DNA of 6,576 nt from Rhizobiaceae bacterium UBA1291 (GTDB taxonomy: Bacteria > Pseudomonadota > Alphaproteobacteria > Rhizobiales > Rhizobiaceae). Both the position numbers and the translations under genes were made by a program. The stretch spans positions 1 to 6,576 of the forward strand of contig DBUL01000017.1 of the NCBI GenBank assembly GCA_002307905.1, read 5' to 3'. Positions 1 to 4,481 of this stretch are shown one piece after another. Each line of letters begins with the position of its first letter. The first letter of the stretch is position 1. The notes under the pieces are model-generated. The model ran no database searches, was not told the origin of the DNA, and was given only the letters and a program-made list of their open reading frames with translations.

Positions 1-802
1 CCTGGTGCTAGCCGCCTTCGGCGACATGGACGTCTCCAAGCTCACCGAGAAACCGGCCGGGCGAAAGCCGATCCAGACCGTGACAGTGCCGAGCGAGCGC
101 ACCGGCGAGATCGTCGAACGGCTGCGCGCCGCCGTCGCCGACGGTAAGAAGGCCTACTGGATCTGCCCGCTGGTCGAGGAATGCGACGTGTCCGAACTGA
201 TGTCGGCCGAAGAGCGCTTTGCCGTTCTCGAAAAGGCGATCGGCGCGCCGATCGGCCTTGTGCACGGCCGGATGAGCGGACTGGAGAAGGATGCGGCCAT
301 GCTCGCCTTCAAGAACGGCGAGACGCGGCTCCTCGTCGCTACCACCGTCGTCGAGGTCGGCGTCGACGTGCCGGACGCGACGATCATGGTGATCGAGCAT
401 GCCGAGCGCTTCGGCCTTGCCCAGCTGCACCAGTTGCGCGGCCGCGTCGGGCGCGGCGACGAGGCATCCTCCTGCATCCTGCTCTACAAGGGACCGCTAG
501 GCGAGACCGGCAAGGCGCGCCTGTCGATCCTGCGCGACAGCGAGGACGGCTTCCTGATCGCCGAGGAGGACCTGAAGCTGCGCGGCGAAGGCGAATTGCT
601 GGGAACGCGACAGTCCGGCACGCCGGGTTTCCGCATCGCCAGCCTCGAGGCCCATGCCGACCTGCTGGAAATCGCCCGCAAGGATGCAGCCTACCTGCTG
701 GAGCGCGATCCGGACCTCATGAGCCCGCGTGGCGAGGCCGTACGGACCCTGCTCTACCTGCATCGCCGCGACGAGGCGATCCGGTTCCTCAGGGCCGGGT
801 GA
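1..802 (+). CDS. recG: ATP-dependent DNA helicase RecG, C-terminal part (5' end cut off by the window)
   Basis: The open frame enters from the left edge (first full codon at 2-4) and ends at TGA 800-802, giving the last 266 residues of a protein that is usually about 700. RecG is a superfamily 2 double-stranded DNA translocase that regresses stalled replication forks and branch-migrates Holliday junctions in the cytoplasm. Visible in order, numbered from the first visible residue: the second helicase domain with motif V (ATTVVEVGVDVPDA, about 113-126) and motif VI (QLHQLRGRVGRG, about 141-152, arginine finger region), then the RecG-specific C-terminal block with LKLRGEGELLGTRQSG (about 191-206). 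That block matches the helical-hairpin/TRG translocation motif separating RecG from other helicases such as Mfd. The wedge domain and motifs I-III lie outside the window. No frame damage is seen. It converges with the minus-strand genes to its right. Confidence 0.96.
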   Translation, partial: LVLAAFGDMDVSKLTEKPAGRKPIQTVTVPSERTGEIVERLRAAVADGKKAYWICPLVEECDVSELMSAEERFAVLEKAIGAPIGLVHGRMSGLEKDAAMLAFKNGETRLLVATTVVEVGVDVPDATIMVIEHAERFGLAQLHQLRGRVGRGDEASSCILLYKGPLGETGKARLSILRDSEDGFLIAEEDLKLRGEGELLGTRQSGTPGFRIASLEAHADLLEIARKDAAYLLERDPDLMSPRGEAVRTLLYLHRRDEAIRFLRAG

Positions 803-943
803 TACGGTTTACGATCGATAGACTCGATGGATACCGGCGCGCTGAAGGATCTGATGGTCTTCGGTCGAAGAGATCGTTGGAGACGACTATGGTTGCGATT
901 GCCCATCCGGCGCCATCCAACCGGTATTTCCAGTCGCGGATCA

Positions 944-966
944 GGCTGGCGGATCGTACGCCAGCC
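944..966 (+). terminator. Probable intrinsic terminator of recG
   Basis: GGCTGGCG (944-951) and CGCCAGCC (959-966) form a perfect 8-bp GC-rich stem around a 7-base loop. A short T-rich run (TTTGTT, 971-976) begins four bases after the stem. This fits a rho-independent terminator on the plus strand about 140 bases past the recG stop. The T run is modest and interrupted by a G, so efficiency is uncertain. On the minus strand no T run follows. Confidence 0.5.
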
Positions 967-1072
967 CGACTTTGTTGATTGGCCGTGAAACCATGCCCTA
1001 TGTCATGGCCGCAGACAATTTCGCCCATGAGTGCAACATCTGCTCTCCGCTGCAAGTGACACCATGGCGCCA

Positions 1073-1108
1073 GACTGCCATCAAGCGGACCCAACCGAAG
1101 GGGCAGTC
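1073..1108 (-). terminator. Inverted repeat just past the chemoreceptor stop, possible terminator
   Basis: GACTGCC (plus strand 1073-1079) and GGCAGTC (1102-1108) are perfect 7-bp complements with a 22-base spacer. The structure begins 11 bases after the stop codon of the chemoreceptor gene. The position suits a transcript 3' end, but the loop is long and no T run follows on the minus strand. It may be only a transcript-stabilising or rho-associated structure. Confidence 0.3.
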
Positions 1109-1119
1109 AACCGTATCGC

Positions 1120-2202
1120 TCAGAACTCTTCCCAGCTGTCAGTGCCCTTGAGCGCTGCATTGCCTTGGAAGGCATGGGCGGTCTTTGCAGCCTTCTGGGG
1201 CACCGACTGGGGCAAGGGCCGAGAATGCTGCCGGGCCGCCGTGGGAGCCGCGCGATGTGCGTTGTTCGGCGCCCCGAGATTGAACTGCGCCAGGAGCTGG
1301 AACAATTGCTCCGCTTCCTTGGCCAGGCTATGGGCCGCCGCAGTCGTTTCCTCCACCATCGCCGCATTCTGCTGCGTGCCCTGGTCCATGGTGTTGACGG
1401 CCGTGTTGATTTCCTTGAGCCCGGTGGCCTGTTCGCGAGAGGCCTCGACGATGGCGCCGACATTGCCATCCACCTGAACAACCTGGTGAACGATCTCCTG
1501 CAGCGCCTTGCCCGTATCGCCGACCAATGCCACCCCGCTTTTCACGTGATCGTTGGAGGTATTGATCAATTCGTTGATTTCTTTCGCCGCCTTGGCCGAG
1601 CGCTGGGCCAGCTCGCGAACCTCCTGGGCAACGACGGCAAATCCTTTCCCTGCATCGCCGGCGCGCGCCGCCTCAACCCCGGCATTGAGCGCCAGGAGAT
1701 TGGTCTGGAAGGCGATTTCGTCGATCACGCCAATGATGTTGGCGATTTCGCTGGCGGACTGCTCGATCTTGCCCATCGCCTCAACGGCCTGGCCGACGAC
1801 CTTGCCGGAATGCTCGGCATTGTCCTTCGTCTTACGCACCAGTTGGCCGGCCTCCTGGGCGCGGTGACTGGAATCGCTGACTGTCGTCGTGATTTCTTCG
1901 AGTGCGGCGGCCGTCTCCTCGACCGATGCAGCCTGTTGCTCGGTGCGCCTGGAAAGATCATTCGAGGCCGATTGGATCTCCTGCGAGGCCGCAGCAATGG
2001 TTTGCGCATTCTGCGAGATCATCTGCAACGTGACACGAAGCTTGGCAGAAGCCTCGTTGAAGTCCACTTTCAGTTTTTCCAGCGAGGGCAGGAAAGGCGT
2101 CGTGATGGTCTGCGTCAGATCGCCTTCCGAAAGCGCTTGAAGCGCACCGGCCAGCTGATCGACGTTTTCAACGCGTGCAGTCACGTCGGTCGCAAACTTC
2201 AC
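1120..2202 (-). CDS. C-terminal fragment of the split chemoreceptor: HAMP and MA signalling domain
   Basis: This 360-residue frame (GTG at 2202, which is Val237 of the restored protein) continues the receptor without defect. It contains a HAMP-like segment (fragment residues about 12-36), the long coiled-coil signalling domain with candidate methylation stretches (SVEETAAALEEITTT, about 93-107; AMVEETTAAA, about 281-290), and the canonical CheA/CheW-binding tip (IDEIAFQTNLLALNAGVEAARAG, about 160-182). A tether of about 45 residues rich in Pro, Ala and Gln leads to DSWEEF. The last five residues fit the xWxxF pattern of the CheR/CheB docking pentapeptide known from Tar and Tsr. No strong ribosome binding site precedes the GTG. 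It starts five bases after the stop of the upstream fragment, so separate translation would depend on re-initiation. GC here matches the host (65% over 1741-1800). Confidence 0.8.
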   Translation of the reverse strand: MKFATDVTARVENVDQLAGALQALSEGDLTQTITTPFLPSLEKLKVDFNEASAKLRVTLQMISQNAQTIAAASQEIQSASNDLSRRTEQQAASVEETAAALEEITTTVSDSSHRAQEAGQLVRKTKDNAEHSGKVVGQAVEAMGKIEQSASEIANIIGVIDEIAFQTNLLALNAGVEAARAGDAGKGFAVVAQEVRELAQRSAKAAKEINELINTSNDHVKSGVALVGDTGKALQEIVHQVVQVDGNVGAIVEASREQATGLKEINTAVNTMDQGTQQNAAMVEETTAAAHSLAKEAEQLFQLLAQFNLGAPNNAHRAAPTAARQHSRPLPQSVPQKAAKTAHAFQGNAALKGTDSWEEF

Positions 2203-2207
2203 GACCT

Positions 2208-2909
2208 TTATGACCCTACCCTTTTCGTCGAAATGGGATTGTAGGAGGCGTTGATAACCACCCGCTTTCCACCCTTGCCATGGCGGACGAACTCAGCTGC
2301 CTGGAACTTTCCGGACCGCAACTGCTCCCAGAACTGCTGGTAATCGGGAGACGCCGCATAGGCCTTGTCAACGAACATGCTGTGATGCTGTCCGGCGATT
2401 TCCTCCAGCCGGTAGCCAAGCACATCGCAAAAATTCTGATTGGCTTTCAACACCTCACCTGCGGGGGTGAATTCGATCACTGCCTGTACGCGTCCAAGAG
2501 CCTCGATCTGGCCTTGGTAGTCGACGTTCATCAGACGCACCTTCGCATCTGCCCATTCGACTACGAATCCGGAGATCTTCGGACCGTCTGCCAAAGGTGT
2601 GACAATAAGGTCGAAAACTCGCTGGCCCACCGAAATGGTCGCCTTGTGCTGGGTCTTCAGTGCTGCAAGCATGTTCCGCTGATGGGACGGATTCTTGTGA
2701 AAAATATCGATGTTCGAACCGACCAGCGTCGACATGCTAAACCGTGGCAGCTCTTTCTTCAGATCGCTTTCCGCCTCTTTCAGAAGCTCTCTGGTCGCCG
2801 CATTCAGGTACGTAATATTGAGCTTCTCATCCGCGATCATGATATTGGCGCTCACCATATCAATCGCACTCAACTTCGCTTTGTCAGCGCCGGAGAACAG
2901 TCCGAACAT
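2208..2909 (-). CDS. N-terminal fragment of the split chemoreceptor: two PAS domains
   Basis: As written, this frame gives 233 residues and ends at TAA 2208-2210 after the frameshifted tail STKRVGS. It contains a first PAS-like domain (about 17-122: IMIADEKLNITYLNAATREL at about 23-42, closing on VFDLIVTPLADG and FVVEWADAK). The second PAS domain (from about 140) carries VIEFTPAGEVLKANQNF and YRLEEIAGQHHSMFVD, the form common in Aer/BdlA-type receptors, and is cut in its last strand at NPI. The frame stays open upstream to 3254, but that extension crosses the promoter and palindromes and has no family-like sequence. ATG at 2909 is therefore preferred, with AGAGGG as ribosome binding site. Alone the product could not signal, because it lacks the HAMP and MA domains. 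GC is near 49% over 2701-2880 by hand count, lower than the neighbours. Confidence 0.75.
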   Translation of the reverse strand: MFGLFSGADKAKLSAIDMVSANIMIADEKLNITYLNAATRELLKEAESDLKKELPRFSMSTLVGSNIDIFHKNPSHQRNMLAALKTQHKATISVGQRVFDLIVTPLADGPKISGFVVEWADAKVRLMNVDYQGQIEALGRVQAVIEFTPAGEVLKANQNFCDVLGYRLEEIAGQHHSMFVDKAYAASPDYQQFWEQLRSGKFQAAEFVRHGKGGKRVVINASYNPISTKRVGS

Positions 2910-2982
2910 AGATTTGAATCCCTCTAGATGACCCAATGGCGTCGATGACGACACCTGTCGTTGCAGCGCAGGAATCCAATTC

Positions 2983-3011
2983 AATTTACGGATGAAACAT
3001 TGTTGTTTCAA
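2983..3011 (-). promoter_or_regulatory. Candidate sigma-70-like promoter of the chemoreceptor gene
   Basis: On the minus strand, TTGAAA (3011-3006) is followed by exactly 17 bases and TAAATT (2988-2983). That is five of six matches to the -35 consensus and four of six to the -10, with ideal spacing, in the most AT-rich part of the window. The -10 element lies about 74 bases upstream of the ATG. A perfect inverted repeat overlaps the -35 box and spacer. No transcription start is known; the call rests on spacing, composition and position. Confidence 0.45.
2993..3010. promoter_or_regulatory. Palindrome TGAAACA-N4-TGTTTCA over the -35 region, operator-like
   Basis: TGAAACA (2993-2999) and TGTTTCA (3004-3010) are perfect 7-bp inverted repeats separated by TTGT. 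The site covers most of the -35 hexamer and much of the spacer of the receptor promoter candidate, where a repressor dimer would block polymerase. The half-site does not match the FNR/FixK box (TTGAT-N4-ATCAA) or the alphaproteobacterial LexA direct repeat. I cannot name a binding protein. Confidence 0.4.
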
Positions 3012-3095
3012 TGCGTTGCAAAAAATCCCTGATGTTTGAATTTTCATAGGAGAGGGTTTAAGATTTATGAAAATCCTCTCGGATCCATGCGGAAT

Positions 3096-3111
3096 TGTCG
3101 AATTTTCGACA
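3096..3111. repeat. Palindrome TGTCGAA-TT-TTCGACA
   Basis: A perfect 7-bp inverted repeat with a 2-base centre lies about 190 bases upstream of the receptor start and about 85 bases upstream of its -35 candidate. The loop is too short for a good RNA hairpin, so a protein binding site is the likelier reading. No known regulator is recognised. Confidence 0.35.
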
Positions 3112-3263
3112 TTGCTTGCGGATAAGCAAGAAATCACCGCACGTCCCATACGGTCTCCGATTGACGGGACACGCCTTGATTGTCGGCCACAAGAACCAGA
3201 CCCATGTTGATCAACCGGATTCGGCAGGACGGGGCGGGAACAGGCATGGGGCAAAGTTACAGT

Positions 3264-3281
3264 CTGCGCAACAAGGCGCAG
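3264..3281 (-). terminator. Possible terminator after the DUF502 gene
   Basis: CTGCGC (plus strand 3264-3269) and GCGCAG (3276-3281) form a perfect 6-bp stem with a 6-base loop. It begins 14 bases past the DUF502 stop in the direction of transcription. On the minus strand it is followed by ACTGTAACTTTG, a weak T-containing stretch. The position at the end of the glmU-glmS-GNAT-DUF502 series is right for a terminator, but the T run is poor. Confidence 0.4.
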
Positions 3282-3295
3282 GCCCGAGCGTCGTA

Positions 3296-3967
3296 TCAGA
3301 CGGTGGCGTCGGGAAGCGCCGGGGGCTTGTAGTCGGGCATGACGAGGCCGCCGGAGAACAGCATCTTGGCCGCCTCCTCCGGGCTCATGTCGAGCACCTT
3401 CAGCTTGTCGCGCGGCACGAACAGCAGGAAGCCGGCCGTCGGAACGGGGGTCGGCGGGAGAAAGACCGCGACCATCTCGACGCCGTCCTCGTTGAGCTTA
3501 GCGGCGATCTCGCCCTTGGCCTCCGTGGCGATGAACACCAGCGCCCAGACGCCCGGCGACGGGAATTCCATCAGCCCGACCTTCTTGAAGGACGAGGACT
3601 GGTCCTTCAGCACCGATTCGAAGATCTGCTTGAGGCTCTTGTAGAGCGTGCGCACCAACGGCGTGCGATGAAAGATGCGCTCGCCGAAATCGACGATCGA
3701 GCGGCCGATCAGGTTCTTGCCGAGAAAGCCGATCAGCGCGATCGTCGTGACCGCGATCAGCAGGCCGAAGCCGGGAATGGCGAACTGGAGATAGCTCTCC
3801 GGATTGTAGCGGTTGGGAATGTAAGGCTTCACCCAGCTGTCGGCCCAGTCGATGAAGGACCAGGTCAGCCATATGGTGATGGCGACCGGCGCGCAGATGA
3901 TCAATCCCGTGAGGAAATTGTTCCGGATGCGCGTCGCCAGCGAAATTCGCTCGGGGCTGTCGTTCAT
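3296..3967 (-). CDS. DUF502 family inner-membrane protein
   Basis: This 223-residue protein of unknown function belongs to the DUF502 family (COG2928), widespread in proteobacteria. Two hydrophobic membrane segments are visible: residues about 18-40 (LTGLIICAPVAITIWLTWSF) and about 62-84 (FAIPGFGLLIAVTTIALIGF). A soluble C-terminal domain follows. It carries the family-typical blocks RTPLVRTLYKSLKQIFESVL (101-120), FKKVGLMEFPSPG (127-139) and VAVFLPPTPVPTAGFLLFVP (166-185). The ATG at 3967 is chosen because MNDSPERISLATRIRNNFLTG matches the usual N-terminus and lies ten bases after the acetyltransferase stop. An in-frame ATG at 3988 would overlap that gene by 11 bases and is possible. The frame's longer extension to 4105 is antisense-like sequence within the acetyltransferase. 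Close spacing suggests cotranscription with glmS. The family blocks make the assignment secure, but function is unknown. Confidence 0.9.
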   Translation of the reverse strand: MNDSPERISLATRIRNNFLTGLIICAPVAITIWLTWSFIDWADSWVKPYIPNRYNPESYLQFAIPGFGLLIAVTTIALIGFLGKNLIGRSIVDFGERIFHRTPLVRTLYKSLKQIFESVLKDQSSSFKKVGLMEFPSPGVWALVFIATEAKGEIAAKLNEDGVEMVAVFLPPTPVPTAGFLLFVPRDKLKVLDMSPEEAAKMLFSGGLVMPDYKPPALPDATV

Positions 3968-3977
3968 CGTCTCGCCG

Positions 3978-4481
3978 TTATGCTGCATCGCCGAAGAAAG
4001 CCGGATGGAACGCGACCATGCCCGACGGGACTTCACCGTGCAAGGGCAGGACGAGGAAATATTCGGGCGGAACACCCGTCGTCGCAAGCTCCGGCCGGGC
4101 GGCAAAACCGAACCGGTTGTAGTAGGCTGGTTCCCCGACCAGGGCGAAGCCCGAAGCGCCTTGCGCCTCCAGTCTTGCCAGGCCCTCGCGCATCAGCGCC
4201 GAGCCGATCCCGCTTCTCTGCCGGCCGGGCGCCACCGAAATCGGCCCGACACCGTACCAGCCGCCCTCACCGCCCGACAGCGTCACCGGCGAGAAGGCAA
4301 CATGGCCGATGATCTGGCCTTCGTCCTCGGCAACCAGCGAAAGCGTGAGCTTGCCGAGGCGCCGCAGGCGCTCGATGATCAGCGGCTCCGAGTCGTCGCT
4401 GTAGGGATGGCCGGCAAAGGCAGCCGCCGTGAGCGAGCCGATGGCGGCTTCGTCCCCGGGCGCTTCCGGCCGGATCCTCAT
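3978..4481 (-). CDS. GNAT family N-acetyltransferase, YhbS-like (COG3153)
   Basis: This 167-residue protein has the GNAT fold, which transfers an acetyl group from acetyl-CoA to an amine. The acetyl-CoA binding motif A is clear: VGPISVAPGRQRSGIGSALM (78-97), with RQRSGIGSA matching the R/Q-x-x-G-x-G/A pyrophosphate loop. The following FALVGEPAYYNRFGF (112-126) is the signature of the YhbS-like branch. Length fits that family. The substrate cannot be read from the sequence. The start is fixed by an ATGA overlap: its ATG (4481-4479) shares bases with the glmS stop (4480-4478), so the two are very likely translationally coupled. There is no good independent ribosome binding site. It ends ten bases before the DUF502 start. 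Because GlmS makes glucosamine-6-phosphate, an amino-sugar substrate is a tempting but unproven inference; family members are also annotated without any sugar link. Confidence 0.9.
   Translation of the reverse strand: MRIRPEAPGDEAAIGSLTAAAFAGHPYSDDSEPLIIERLRRLGKLTLSLVAEDEGQIIGHVAFSPVTLSGGEGGWYGVGPISVAPGRQRSGIGSALMREGLARLEAQGASGFALVGEPAYYNRFGFAARPELATTGVPPEYFLVLPLHGEVPSGMVAFHPAFFGDAA

Larger units (their letters stand above)
803..1119. other. Intergenic stretch between the recG and chemoreceptor 3' ends
   Basis: These 317 bases separate two convergent gene ends. I see no convincing gene. The stretch holds a strong stem-loop (944-966), a weak stem-loop with a G-U pair (981-1010: GGCCGTGA, 14-base loop, TCATGGCC) and a 7-bp inverted repeat (1073-1108) just past the receptor stop. 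A 29-codon plus-strand frame (889-978) has a GGAG six bases before its ATG, but it runs through the 944-966 stem-loop and resembles nothing I know. A minus-strand open frame reaching from 1094 to 789 has only a TTG or a late ATG start, shows no ribosome binding site, and overlaps the end of recG. Confidence 0.6.
1120..2909 (-). pseudogene. Soluble PAS-PAS methyl-accepting chemotaxis protein, split by a one-base frameshift
   Basis: Read as one gene, this encodes a cytoplasmic chemoreceptor of 596 residues once a single T is restored. Chemoreceptors of this kind sense an intracellular or redox cue and control CheA through CheW. Order in restored numbering: PAS 1 (about 17-122), PAS 2 (about 140-245), HAMP-like linker (about 248-272, ending SEGDLTQTI), MA signalling domain (about 295-545) with hairpin tip EIAFQTNLLALNAGVEAARAG near 398-418, a Pro/Ala/Gln-rich tether, and DSWEEF at the C-terminus. 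No membrane segment or signal peptide is visible. The start at 2909 gives MFGLFSG, with GAGGG ten bases upstream. The break lies at plus-strand 2231-2233. The gene reads ATTTCGAC where ATTTTCGAC would continue NPIFDEKGRVIKVVKFATDVT without a gap. Everything downstream is intact, so the lesion is either very recent or a sequencing error. Confidence 0.85.
2910..3295. other. AT-rich intergenic region between the chemoreceptor start and the DUF502 stop
   Basis: This 386-base stretch has no supported gene. GC is about 41% over 2941-3120 and about 35% over 3001-3060 by hand count, against about 65% in glmS. It holds a promoter candidate for the receptor (2983-3011), palindromes at 2993-3010 and 3096-3111, and an interleaved pair of inverted repeats (3041-3080). 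It also holds a 5-bp hairpin CTTGC-N6-GCAAG (3115-3130), a 10-bp palindrome GTTGATCAAC (3206-3215) and a terminator-like hairpin next to the DUF502 stop (3264-3281). Confidence 0.6.

Noticed and set aside
789..1094. 101-codon minus-strand frame between recG and the chemoreceptor
   Set aside because: It needs a TTG start (or an ATG at 1028 with no ribosome binding site), overlaps the recG end, contains the hairpin arms, and has no recognisable family. It could be a decayed remnant, but nothing supports that.
1165..2244. 359-codon open frame on the plus strand opposite the chemoreceptor
   Set aside because: The minus strand encodes a canonical MA signalling domain, and the plus-strand product resembles nothing.
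2910..3254. Upstream in-frame extension of the chemoreceptor to position 3254
   Set aside because: It would add 115 residues unlike any PAS receptor and would translate the promoter and palindromes. The ATG at 2909 has a good ribosome binding site and a typical MFGLFSG N-terminus.
3968..4105. Upstream in-frame extension of the DUF502 gene to position 4105
   Set aside because: The extra residues are an out-of-frame reading of the acetyltransferase C-terminus, and DUF502 homology begins at MNDSPERISL.
3095..4312. 405-codon open frame on the plus strand opposite DUF502 and the acetyltransferase
   Set aside because: It lies antisense to two recognised genes, is very rich in Arg/Gly/Ala/His, and starts in an AT-rich regulatory region. 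It is a shadow frame.
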